Source: Eubacterium sp. (GTDB lineage: Bacteria > Bacillota > Clostridia > Lachnospirales > Lachnospiraceae). From it: a DNA stretch of 64,000 bases. How positions within the stretch are numbered: position 1 is the stretch's first letter; each line of letters starts with the position of its first letter. Of this stretch, positions 23,719 to 32,291 are shown piece by piece. The stretch covers positions 1 through 64,000 of the forward strand of contig JAFRGL010000002.1 of the NCBI GenBank assembly GCA_017433825.1, given 5' to 3'. A model generated the notes under the pieces. That model had not been told where the DNA came from and ran no database searches. It worked only from the letters and a program-made list of their open reading frames with translations. The position numbers and the translations under genes are program-made.

Positions 23719-26700
23719 TCACATCAGTATTTCCTCTTTTCTTACCGCTGCTTTTCTTTTGTCCGGCCAGTAACGGTACCGGAAGCCGAAAAGCCGCGCG
23801 GCAGCCTTAAGGCTTACATATGAAATGCTGTTTGTCGTTTCTTTTTCCAGATTTGCGAAAGCTGAAGAGACGGCATCTCTGTCAGCGGGTTTCCCTTCCA
23901 GAACACAGCCGTTTTCCGTATTTCCCGGCAGAATTTCCGTAAAGAAGCCCTCCGCGTAATCCGCCGGAATCCATACGTCATCTTCTTTTATGACTGCCGG
24001 CGCGGGCAGTCTGTCTGACATATAGCTGCGTACGCAGCCGCATTTGTCCGCTGTAACCGCCAGCTTTTTCTCCGACGGCTTTTTCAGATAGTTCTCAAGG
24101 AATGCAAAAAGCGCTGCCTGCACTTCCGGCCGGCTGCCGTACCAGCCCTGGGTATTGGAGAAATCAAAGGCCGTCACGTCATATCTGTTAAACGCGTCGA
24201 AGCTTCTGCGGGTCATGCCGTAGGGAATATCCACCTGGGTCATGCCGTAGCCGCCAAAAAGCGCGACAGGCGGGCAGTCCGGACCAATGTGGGTTACCGG
24301 GCTGGCGTACCGGGCCTTGTCCACGAAAGCGTCCATCTCCGCGTCCGTACCGTATTTTCCGTCCTCCACGTATTTGCGCAGCACGCAGATACCCCTGTCT
24401 TTTCCCTTGAAATTAATCAGCGCGCTCAAAGGCGAACCCGGCCCTTCGGCACGGGCTGATTTCTGCGCCTGCAGTTCCGGAAAGCCTTCGTATTCTTCGA
24501 TGGCATCTTTCCCCATGTTCAGAAGGTCGCTCCAGGCAAAGCCGCAGATGGCCGCGCGTACCCGGGAGGAGAATTCCGTATTGCCGCCCACATCGCCTTC
24601 CAGCGCCGGGTCATCCCCGGTTACCGCCAGGTTCAGTGCGGAATTGCCGCCCAGGGACTGGCCCATGCAGCCGATCCGGAAGGTGCAGACGCCGAAGCGG
24701 TCCGCATTTGCCCGGATATACCGGATGTTTCCCTTTAAGTCATGGACGTAATCCGGGAACAGGTTGCAGGGATAGTTGCGGATATCGATGCCGATGACGT
24801 TGTAACCATTATTCAAAAGCTGCGGGATGATGCCCCTCTGCTCGGAAATGCTGCCGCCGTAGCCGTGGATATGCACCAGGGTGGGGTTGTGCTCCAGCGC
24901 TTCTTTTACCGGGCGGTACACGTTCATCCGCAGGGTTTTGACCGTGGGCACATACAGCATTTCCTCGTCCACCCTCACCGGGACCACAGCCACCGTTTCC
25001 TTAAAGGCCGGGAAGCTCTGCGGGATACCGCCGCCTTCGTAATCCTGGATAACGCCGTCAAGGATAGGCTCGCCCTCCTGCCGGAAGGTGAAGTCAGCAA
25101 ATTCCGCCCTGCCTTCCTCCATGGTCCAGGAAAGTTTGTCCGCTGCATATTTCTTCCAGCAGCCGTTGAAATACAGATACCAGTTTTTCTCAAAGGTGTA
25201 AAGGGTGCCCGGACCTTCGTAATCACCGCAGGAGACGGTGCCGTTATAGACGTTTTCCGTATGTTCCACAAAGGGTACGGTAACGGAAGAGGCGTATTCC
25301 CCGCCGGTGTACAGTGTTATTACAGGCGGGTTTTCCGGGTCGTAGTTGTGGTTGTAAGTCCGCGTATCCGCACAGGTGACGGTAAACCTGAGCCGGCTGC
25401 CGGGCCGGAACGACCAGGAAACGGGCTCAATGGCAAATGCAAGGTGAACCGGCGTTTTCATGCCTTCCGCCAGTTTTGCCTTCACGTCCGCTTCACGGCT
25501 GGGATGATAGGCGGCGCCCACGCTTTCCCAGGCTTCGTTTTTCTCCACGGTACGGTGGGAGGCGCGGCAGCAGCCGTCCTTGATGAAATGGGAGGTGCCG
25601 TCGGGAAGCACTTCCTCCATGTAAACAATGAAATCCGCGTCCGGTGCGTCGGAGGATACCCACAGGTCCACGCCCACGTGGCCGGTCAGCTCATTGTCGT
25701 AAATGGGGAAGAAGGGAAGGGAGGTAAACGTCAGTCCTTTCCTGTCCACTTCCCGGGCCATGTCGCCGTCCCAGCGCATATCCATACGAAGATAGGTGGC
25801 ACCGCGGCCGTCTTCGTTGTCAAAGACGGAGATGGAGGTGTCAACCTTATAGTCGCAGCCGGCTGCATTTTCCGGCTTTTCCAGGGAAAGGGAACCGTCG
25901 TTGACGGAGGAAACCGTACCGGATTTGTCCGGGGTAAAATACAGTTTTGCGGGACGCACCGTATCGATGGGCCAGCAGTCCGCGTACCGCCAGTTGTTGC
26001 CGGGACGGGCAGCCGGGCCCCTTCCTGCCATGGAATTGAAGGTATAGTAGGCGACGGGCGGCTCGTTTTCCATGCCGTTGTCAATGCCCTTTAAGGCATA
26101 ATCCATCCACCTTAAATGTTCCGCGTCCAGATCCAGCGCGCCATCCGGATAATACGATTCGCCGGTCAGTCCCTGGAAATGGTTGAAAGGCGCCAGGATA
26201 ATGGAACCGCCGTAGGCCTTGCAGCTCATGAGCTGGCCATGGCAGCCGCTTTCGCACTGGCCCGCAATCTGGTGCTGCTTAATGCCGGAGGCTTTAAAGC
26301 TTTCCGGCGTCTGGCTGGTCCAGGGCGGAAGGACTTCATTGGTTTTCATGCCGCCGAAATTGGGATTTTCGCTGTCCCGGCACATGTTGTTCAGCAGGAG
26401 ATAGCCCACAAAGGGTTTGTTTCTGCCCGCCTGCCCGGTGACATACGCTTCGTAAGCCTGATTTCCTTCCGGATCATCATCCACGAATTCCACGTCCGAA
26501 AGGGCCTCTTCGCGGGAGAGGACCCGCTCTTCCTTCGGGCCGGACAGCTTCATCATATTCGGTACGGCGGATACACCGTTGGGATAATTCTGATAGTAGA
26601 AATCCCGGATTGCCACGTCCGGTGTGATGGCTTTGAGCGCTTCCGGCGTCTCGCAGGCTGCGGCCAGCTGGATGTAGGAGCGGTTGGACATGCCGCACAT

Positions 26701-27111
26701 GCCCACATTGCCGTCGCACCAGGGCTGGGCGGCTGCCCAGTCAATGGCAGCCTTCACATCTTTCCGGTCTTCCAGGGAACCGAAGCTGTCGCAGGTGCCG
26801 TAGGATGCGCCGCAGCCCCTGGTTTCCACCACCATGCCGATATAGCCGTGGGGGATCATGTAATCCAGGTGTTTGGTGCCGTTGCGGTGCGGTCCTTTTT
26901 CATTAAAACGGCCGCCTCTGGAACCCACCAGAACCACGGGCAGGGGCTTTTCGGGCACCTTGCCCTCCTCATCCGCCGGAAATACCACGTCCACGGCGAG
27001 TTTTGTCTTGTCGAAGCTTTCAATGTAGAGGGATTTTTTTATTGTTTTCGGATAGACGGCTTCCGAAAAGCCGGCATACCGGCCGGGAAGGGAGATTCTT
27101 TTATCGCTCAT
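23719..27111 (-). CDS. CocE/NonD hydrolase fused to a second alpha/beta hydrolase
   Basis: This 1130-residue protein carries two catalytic units. Residues ~15-640 are a CocE/NonD (X-Pro dipeptidyl-peptidase-like) hydrolase with the nucleophile in GMSNRS (Ser142) and the C-terminal jelly-roll domain of that family. Residues ~690-1000 are a second alpha/beta hydrolase with GQSLGG (Ser819) and an HGYGG oxyanion loop. The last ~100 residues include YVSLKAAARLFGF, resembling copper-amine-oxidase-N-like stalk domains. No signal peptide is seen. The nucleophile is followed by Asn-Arg instead of the usual Tyr-Gly, so domain 1 may be altered. AAAGGA precedes the start. Substrate unknown, probably an ester or amide. 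Confidence 0.8.
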   Translation of the reverse strand: MSDKRISLPGRYAGFSEAVYPKTIKKSLYIESFDKTKLAVDVVFPADEEGKVPEKPLPVVLVGSRGGRFNEKGPHRNGTKHLDYMIPHGYIGMVVETRGCGASYGTCDSFGSLEDRKDVKAAIDWAAAQPWCDGNVGMCGMSNRSYIQLAAACETPEALKAITPDVAIRDFYYQNYPNGVSAVPNMMKLSGPKEERVLSREEALSDVEFVDDDPEGNQAYEAYVTGQAGRNKPFVGYLLLNNMCRDSENPNFGGMKTNEVLPPWTSQTPESFKASGIKQHQIAGQCESGCHGQLMSCKAYGGSIILAPFNHFQGLTGESYYPDGALDLDAEHLRWMDYALKGIDNGMENEPPVAYYTFNSMAGRGPAARPGNNWRYADCWPIDTVRPAKLYFTPDKSGTVSSVNDGSLSLEKPENAAGCDYKVDTSISVFDNEDGRGATYLRMDMRWDGDMAREVDRKGLTFTSLPFFPIYDNELTGHVGVDLWVSSDAPDADFIVYMEEVLPDGTSHFIKDGCCRASHRTVEKNEAWESVGAAYHPSREADVKAKLAEGMKTPVHLAFAIEPVSWSFRPGSRLRFTVTCADTRTYNHNYDPENPPVITLYTGGEYASSVTVPFVEHTENVYNGTVSCGDYEGPGTLYTFEKNWYLYFNGCWKKYAADKLSWTMEEGRAEFADFTFRQEGEPILDGVIQDYEGGGIPQSFPAFKETVAVVPVRVDEEMLYVPTVKTLRMNVYRPVKEALEHNPTLVHIHGYGGSISEQRGIIPQLLNNGYNVIGIDIRNYPCNLFPDYVHDLKGNIRYIRANADRFGVCTFRIGCMGQSLGGNSALNLAVTGDDPALEGDVGGNTEFSSRVRAAICGFAWSDLLNMGKDAIEEYEGFPELQAQKSARAEGPGSPLSALINFKGKDRGICVLRKYVEDGKYGTDAEMDAFVDKARYASPVTHIGPDCPPVALFGGYGMTQVDIPYGMTRRSFDAFNRYDVTAFDFSNTQGWYGSRPEVQAALFAFLENYLKKPSEKKLAVTADKCGCVRSYMSDRLPAPAVIKEDDVWIPADYAEGFFTEILPGNTENGCVLEGKPADRDAVSSAFANLEKETTNSISYVSLKAAARLFGFRYRYWPDKRKAAVRKEEILM

Positions 27112-27127
27112 TCTGGTTCCTTTCTTA

Positions 27128-27162
27128 TAAAACGGCGGCAGACGTGAAGGCCTGCCGCCTTT
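27128..27162 (-). terminator. intrinsic terminator of the 27187 gene
   Basis: On the minus strand GGCGGCA and TGCCGCC (27153-27159 and 27134-27140) form a hairpin followed by GTTTTATAAG. Confidence 0.65.
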
Positions 27163-27186
27163 GTGGTTCAGTAATTGTAAGCTGTT

Positions 27187-28803
27187 TTAGGGAGCGGGCT
27201 GGCCGCAGCGGATACACAGGCCGTCCTCTCCGTATTCATGTCCCGGCGCGGGCAGTGAATCGGGATACTGGTTGTGGCAGCGGCTGCATTCGTACAGGAT
27301 GGCACCGGGTTCCGTACAGGTAGGCTCCTGACGGAAAATGACCTGCAGATCATGGCCGTAGGGCGAAAGGTCGGTGGAGTATTCCTCGCCGCAGCGGGCG
27401 CACCGGGTTACGGCATGGCCCGGCGATTCGCAGGTGGGCTCCGTCCGGGCAACATCATACCATTCATGGCCCATGCCCGGCGTGGTCTCGGTCCGGGTTT
27501 CATGACAGTGGCTGCAGGTGTATTCCGTATATCCCGGCTGGGTGCAGGTGGCTTCCTGTTCGGAGGTTACCTGCCAGTCGTGGCCGGTGGCCGGGGTGGT
27601 TTCTTCCTCCGTCAGGCCGCAAACGCTGCAGGTGCGTACCAGATGCCCGTCCTCCGTACAGGTGGCCGGCCTGTTTTCCGTATCCACCCAGGAATGATCG
27701 CCGATGGGCAGTACTTCCGTATATTCCTCACCGCAGCCGCAGACGTAGCGGACCAGGCCCTCGGTAAGACAGGTGGCGTCGGTCCGTTCCGCCTCCTCAA
27801 ACTGGTGGGTGTGGGGGATGATGGTAACCGGAACCGTAAATGTTTCTTCCTTGCCCGGCAGGGTGACGGTAACGGTGATCTCTGTTTCGCCTTCCTCCAC
27901 GCCGGTAACGATGCCGCCCTTGTTGACGGTGGCCACAGCGGGATTGGCAGAGGTGAATTTCACCAGTTTGTCTTCCTCTTCAGGCGTAATGGTTACGTTA
28001 ATGGTCCGGGTCATGTTCGGTTCCATGCGGATATCCTTCGGATTAATACTGACCGAATATTCCGTGTAGGCCGTTACATTTAAGCTTACGGAGTCAACGC
28101 CGCCCAGCAGCCGTACGCCGATGGAAGCCCAGGAAGGCACCACAGGCGTAAATACAACAGTGCTTTTCCCGTGTTTCAGGGCGGTGACCGTGTCTCCTTT
28201 GACGGAAATCATCTCGCTGCCGGCGGAAACCTTGATGTCGGCGGATGCAGGGGACACCGTCCAGGTGAATTCTTCGGTGGTGCCCACCTTCATGGTGATG
28301 TCCTCCCCGGGGGTAATGACGATTTCCTGCAGCCGGTTCCTGACCCGCGAGCTGGCATAAAGATAACCGGCAATAACGGCAATGATGATAATGAGGATAA
28401 TCAGGCCTGCCGGGATACGCCGCCGCGGACGGATGATGTCCGGTTCCGCATCGTCCGGGTCGGAAGCATCCTGTCCCGCGTCAAGTCCTTCCAAAGCCTC
28501 AGAGGCCGCGGTTTCCCGTGTGGCGGCAGCTCCTTCCGGTATGTCCGGCTGCTGTCCGACCGCATTTCCGGCGCCTTCCCCGGAAGCATTACCGCCGAGG
28601 CTGAAAGCTTTTCCGGTCTCATCCTCAGTCATTTTCGGCAGATCGAGGGTGAAATCCACAGAAGCCGGAATCTGCCCGGCTTCTTCTGCGGCGCCGGCTG
28701 CACCGTTCAGTTTTTCAATATTGATTTTAAAGGATTCATTCATCTGCGCGCTCAAATCCTCCGGATTCGGGCGGTTGTTTTCCGGGCTGTTGTCTGCAGA
28801 CAT
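27187..28803 (-). CDS. membrane-anchored protein with two BIG2-like domains and Cys/His repeats
   Basis: This 538-residue protein has a ~125-residue acidic cytoplasmic N-terminus, a basic stop RPRRR and one membrane helix at about 132-150. Outside lie two bacterial Ig-like (BIG2) domains, about 158-245 and 250-330 (KVGTTEEFTWTV, GIVTGVEEGETEITVTV). From 332 to the end are five ~38-residue repeats plus a partial one, each with a TC pair, a CxxC pair and a closing GHxW/GHxY, like small zinc-binding modules common in Clostridia surface proteins. It probably binds a surface or extracellular ligand. GGAGG precedes the start. Function unknown. Confidence 0.75.
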   Translation of the reverse strand: MSADNSPENNRPNPEDLSAQMNESFKINIEKLNGAAGAAEEAGQIPASVDFTLDLPKMTEDETGKAFSLGGNASGEGAGNAVGQQPDIPEGAAATRETAASEALEGLDAGQDASDPDDAEPDIIRPRRRIPAGLIILIIIIAVIAGYLYASSRVRNRLQEIVITPGEDITMKVGTTEEFTWTVSPASADIKVSAGSEMISVKGDTVTALKHGKSTVVFTPVVPSWASIGVRLLGGVDSVSLNVTAYTEYSVSINPKDIRMEPNMTRTINVTITPEEEDKLVKFTSANPAVATVNKGGIVTGVEEGETEITVTVTLPGKEETFTVPVTIIPHTHQFEEAERTDATCLTEGLVRYVCGCGEEYTEVLPIGDHSWVDTENRPATCTEDGHLVRTCSVCGLTEEETTPATGHDWQVTSEQEATCTQPGYTEYTCSHCHETRTETTPGMGHEWYDVARTEPTCESPGHAVTRCARCGEEYSTDLSPYGHDLQVIFRQEPTCTEPGAILYECSRCHNQYPDSLPAPGHEYGEDGLCIRCGQPAP

Positions 28804-28910
28804 CTGATAAACCTCCGCAAAGAATGCAACTTCCTGATAATACTTTTTCCTGATTCTCCATTATAACCGAATTTTGCGAAATAATAAAGAAAGAATGTGA
28901 TTTATGCATA

Positions 28911-28948
28911 TAAAAAAGGAAAGCAGGCTGTACCGATGCCTGCTTTCC
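28911..28948 (-). terminator. intrinsic terminator of the 28983 gene
   Basis: GGAAAGCAGGC (28918-28928) pairs with GCCTGCTTTCC (28938-28948); on the minus strand the 3' arm runs into TTTTTTA. Confidence 0.9.
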
Positions 28949-28982
28949 CCCGAGGTATATAACGGACTGCTCTCGCAGTAGG

Positions 28983-30023
28983 TTAATCGGGATGGGTTTT
29001 ATAGAAGGTTTTCGCCAGATATTTGGCTTCGTCGTTTAAAACCTTGCTTCTCCGGCGCATCTCCGTATCGCCGATGGCGCCCAGAAAGCCGCCGCCGTAG
29101 CAGAAGCCGCCGCCGGGGGCCAGCATCTCGAAGGTGTCCCGGATGGACTGGCGGATTTCCTCGTCCGTCACGTCCGCGGAAAGAAGCCGGTTGTTTGTTC
29201 CCCAGCCGCCCTGGAGCACGAGGCTGTTGCCGTATTTCTTCTTGATGCCCGCCAGGTCATTGGAGGGCTGTGCCGGGTTCCAGCCTTTTACGCCGATGGA
29301 AAGCCACAGATCGATGAGCTCCTCCGCGTGGCCGCAGCAGTGCATGGTGACCGGAAGCCCCAGGTCCACGCCGTATTTCGCCTGACGGCGGTGGAAGGGC
29401 AGGAACAGGTCTTCGTACATCTGCGGGCTCATGAACAGGGAGCGTTCGCTGGCCGCGTCGTCCATCAGGCCCACGATGTCCGGTTTTACCACCGGCATGT
29501 AAAGATCCAGGACGCGGCAGTAGAAGTCGCAGATATAGTCCATCAGGGCGTATACTTCGTCCGGTTCCTCGTACATGGCCAGGAACGCGTTCTCAAAGCC
29601 CATAAAGGATACCAGATCCTGGAAATAACCTGCGTGCAGGTTGATGGTAACGGCTGAGGTTTCCCGGGTGGAGCCCCATTTTTCCCAGCCTGCCAGCTGT
29701 TTCCTGTAATCCTCTTCCGGATCAATCGTGGAAAGATCCGGTGCATGGATGACTTCCCTCCATCTGGTGATGTCATCCAGTATGAAATTGCCGGGTTCGG
29801 GAATCAGGCCGTTGGCCGTTTCCGCATTGCCGACCCAGTTTACACCCCACAGGTCTATGCCGCCGCCCCTGAAACGATGGCCGGAACAGATTTCCGGCTC
29901 AAAATAACAGTTGGCCACAGGTTCTGTGGCGCCGGGCATCGGACCGAAACCGTAGGTCTGGATCTCCTCGGGCTTTCCGCCGTTCAAGGTGATGAGCAGA
30001 TTCTCTTTCGGTGTAAGTGCCAT
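28983..30023 (-). CDS. uroporphyrinogen-decarboxylase-family protein (methyltransferase-like), paralogue 1
   Basis: This 346-residue protein has the URO-D (TIM-barrel) fold used both for haem synthesis and by MtaA/CmuA-type corrinoid methyltransferases. The HCCG motif (His228, Cys229/230) and GGGFCYGGG near the C-terminus fit the zinc-binding methyltransferase branch better than true HemE. No haem genes are near. The start at 30023 has TCCTCC (GGAGGA) seven bases away. It is one of three such paralogues here (with 34382 and 39603). No corrinoid protein is adjacent, so the methyl donor and acceptor are unknown. Confidence 0.78.
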   Translation of the reverse strand: MALTPKENLLITLNGGKPEEIQTYGFGPMPGATEPVANCYFEPEICSGHRFRGGGIDLWGVNWVGNAETANGLIPEPGNFILDDITRWREVIHAPDLSTIDPEEDYRKQLAGWEKWGSTRETSAVTINLHAGYFQDLVSFMGFENAFLAMYEEPDEVYALMDYICDFYCRVLDLYMPVVKPDIVGLMDDAASERSLFMSPQMYEDLFLPFHRRQAKYGVDLGLPVTMHCCGHAEELIDLWLSIGVKGWNPAQPSNDLAGIKKKYGNSLVLQGGWGTNNRLLSADVTDEEIRQSIRDTFEMLAPGGGFCYGGGFLGAIGDTEMRRRSKVLNDEAKYLAKTFYKTHPD

Positions 30024-30075
30024 CAAATTCTCCTCCTGATTATTCTTGCATAAATATTCCTGAAATGTCAGTAAT

Positions 30076-30104
30076 ATTTTACATTTTTTATCCGATTCCC
30101 ACAA
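30076..30104 (-). promoter_or_regulatory. promoter of URO-D-like gene 1
   Basis: Minus-strand TTGTGG (30099-30104), 17 bases, TAAAAT (30076-30081). Confidence 0.5.
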
Positions 30105-30186
30105 GCGGGCAGATATACAAAATGAAAGGCGTCAGAAGAAGATTTTTCTGTTCAAAGCCGTAAGCGCGGCACTTCATGGAAATCGT

Positions 30187-31125
30187 TTATTTACGGAAAA
30201 GCACCTGCAGGGAATTGTAGTAATAAAACGGCGCGTAAAGGTCATGATGCGGGAAATCCGCCACGGAAAAATAAATATTGTTCTTTTCCGGGTCGGTTCC
30301 GTAGGAAAAGCCGTCCAGCTTCGTCAGGTATTTCATCTGCTGCTTCATCAGCTGGGCGTCCGTCGCGTCGCCCCCCGCCGCGTAGATATAAAACGGCAGG
30401 TCCGGATGATCCTTCACCGGCTGTGCCACATATTCCTTAACCTCCTCGTCCGTGATGGGATCCTGAATGTATTTGCCTGCCGTGGTGTGGCAGCTCATGG
30501 GGGAATACCAGCGGAAGTATTCAAAGGCATTGTGGAACATGTACCAGGTGCATACGCTGCCCCTGGAATAGCCGGAGAAGGCCCGGTGATCCCTTGCGGC
30601 AATCAGTTCTTCCGGGCTTGTGCCTTCTATGAAGGTATTGTAGCGGCTTTCCACCAGGGGGATGATGTCCCCGGTAACCTCTTTCCAGAAATTCGCCTTT
30701 ACGCCGAGATAGTTGCCGTCGCCAGCGGGCACATAGCCGGTATCCGCCCGGACGTCCGCATCCGTCACGCAGTCAAAATAATAAGTGGTAAAGACGATGA
30801 TAAGCGGCTCGATCTCCGGGAAATCAAACAGCCTGTCCAGGGTTTTCTTCCTTTCCGGGTCTGTAAAGAAATCCGGATCCAGCGTATTGCCGTGCTGGTA
30901 GTAAATGACGTTGTATTTCCTGTCCCTGTCTTCGGGATCGTAGCACCAGGGCAGATAGACGTTGCAGTATTTCGGATAGGTGACGCCGTCTTCGTAAACG
31001 GACGTGGTGTAGTCAATCCGCTCAAAACGGCCGGCGTGCTCCGGTTCCTCCCAAATTCTGTCATTTTCTGTAAAAACCGTTTCAAAATCGATAATTTCCC
31101 CGGGTTTCGTAACGACTGTTTTCAT
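30187..31125 (-). CDS. esterase-like alpha/beta hydrolase (feruloyl esterase/enterochelin esterase type)
   Basis: This 312-residue protein has the nucleophile elbow GYSRGS with Ser187 and a C-terminal histidine in ADFPHHDLY, as in Fes/IroE and feruloyl esterase relatives. It has no signal peptide, so it is probably cytoplasmic and cleaves an imported ester. AAAGGAGG just upstream fixes the start at 31125; the longer frame has none. It is divergent from the MoaF-like gene and lies in the catabolic region. Confidence 0.78.
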   Translation of the reverse strand: MKTVVTKPGEIIDFETVFTENDRIWEEPEHAGRFERIDYTTSVYEDGVTYPKYCNVYLPWCYDPEDRDRKYNVIYYQHGNTLDPDFFTDPERKKTLDRLFDFPEIEPLIIVFTTYYFDCVTDADVRADTGYVPAGDGNYLGVKANFWKEVTGDIIPLVESRYNTFIEGTSPEELIAARDHRAFSGYSRGSVCTWYMFHNAFEYFRWYSPMSCHTTAGKYIQDPITDEEVKEYVAQPVKDHPDLPFYIYAAGGDATDAQLMKQQMKYLTKLDGFSYGTDPEKNNIYFSVADFPHHDLYAPFYYYNSLQVLFRK

Positions 31126-31187
31126 ACAACCTCCTTTACAGACGCTTAAGAAGCGCAGAATGTGCATATTAAAAAGTTCCTGGAAAA

Positions 31188-31216
31188 AGTATAGCACACA
31201 TGGTTTCCGATGTACA
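31188..31216 (-). promoter_or_regulatory. promoter of the 30187 esterase
   Basis: Minus-strand TGTACA (31211-31216), 17 bases, TATACT (31188-31193). Confidence 0.45.
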
Positions 31217-31259
31217 TTCCGTTCGTGCCTCTTATCAGCGAAAGAAGACAGAAATGGCA

Positions 31260-31288
31260 TTGTATTTGGAAGGAATGTGCGGTATAGT
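31260..31288 (+). promoter_or_regulatory. promoter of the MoaF-like/OYE operon
   Basis: TTGTAT (31260-31265), 17 bases, TATAGT (31283-31288). The leader to the start codon is about 80 bases. Confidence 0.5.
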
Positions 31289-31370
31289 TAACTAAGACGG
31301 CATTTTAACCAAAAATGTCATTCGGACGAAGGTACAATGTAGGAAATCTATACGAACAAGGAGAAAGAAA

Positions 31371-32231
31371 ATGGATATTGCATCATTACTTGAGGTGAAA
31401 GGCGGCATTGCCCAGTACTGTCCCCCCATGTGCTACGAACTGGCCGGACAGAAGTTTTATTTCTGGATGGACGACGGCTTTGACTATGAGCTGGAATTCC
31501 TGGATAAGAAACGAGTCCGCTGGAATTTCGTGGGCAAGGAGCCTGCGGAGGCCGACTATCTGTGCGCCAAGGGCGACGACACCACCTATCTGGTGAGCTT
31601 TGAACTGGAAAACGTCCCCCAGAGGGAAAACCACACCTTCGTTATCGACCTGGAGAACTGGCTGGTGACCCGGATCCTTTCAAAGGTCGGCGAGAATCCC
31701 AGATATCCCTACCTTATCACGCCGCATTATGAATTCGGCATGATTAAACGTGACGGCGTGGAGTACGTCTCCTATCCCAGACACGGCTTCACTTCCGACC
31801 TGGAAGGCACGGTGGTGCAGTGGAACTACGGCCAGATGGAGACGGTGCATGTGTATTACTGCACCAACTTCTACCGGATAACCTACGTGCCGGAGAAGGC
31901 AGCCAACCGTGAAATCAATACGGCCATGAATGACATGCCGTCCTCTGACGAGCCCACGGCTTACATCAAGATCAAGAAGGGCATGTACCTGTTCAGCCTG
32001 ACGGAAGCAAACCTGGAGAAGCTCAAAGGCGCGGAATTCGGTTTCCGCAGCAATACCATGTGCATGCTGCAGAACTACAAGCGCGTCTACCAGGTAGGCC
32101 GTACCTTCGGCACCATGACCGACCCGGAAGGAAACGACCGCTACCTGCATCTTATGTTCGGCGCATTCGGCCAGCTGAGGGAAATCGACAGGCATTTCCT
32201 GGAGGATCCAAACCCTTATATCGCGGATTAG
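31371..32231 (+). CDS. MoaF-like protein
   Basis: This 286-residue protein resembles the two-domain MoaF family: YELAGQKFYFWMDDG in the N-terminal half and a lipocalin-like beta-rich second half (GMYLFSLTEAN, YKRVYQVGRTFG). MoaF was first named from a molybdenum-cofactor locus, but its biochemical role is not firmly known and no cofactor genes are near. AAGGAG precedes the start. A strong hairpin overlaps its stop, and the oxidoreductase gene follows after 60 bases, so it may bind or supply a substrate of that enzyme. Confidence 0.6.
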   Translation: MDIASLLEVKGGIAQYCPPMCYELAGQKFYFWMDDGFDYELEFLDKKRVRWNFVGKEPAEADYLCAKGDDTTYLVSFELENVPQRENHTFVIDLENWLVTRILSKVGENPRYPYLITPHYEFGMIKRDGVEYVSYPRHGFTSDLEGTVVQWNYGQMETVHVYYCTNFYRITYVPEKAANREINTAMNDMPSSDEPTAYIKIKKGMYLFSLTEANLEKLKGAEFGFRSNTMCMLQNYKRVYQVGRTFGTMTDPEGNDRYLHLMFGAFGQLREIDRHFLEDPNPYIAD

Positions 32232-32247
32232 CACAGCTAATCCGCGA
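32221..32247 (+). other. 12-bp hairpin overlapping the MoaF-like stop codon
   Basis: TCGCGGATTAGC pairs perfectly with GCTAATCCGCGA around ACA. There is no T tract, so it is more likely an RNA-stability or processing signal between two operon genes than a terminator. Confidence 0.5.
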
Positions 32248-32291
32248 AGCGGATGAAAAATACCATTACAAAAGAGAGGAGAAAGACGTAA

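Noticed and set aside
24742..26094. A 450-codon open frame on the plus strand
   Set aside because: It is antisense to the 1130-residue hydrolase and shows no recognisable motif.
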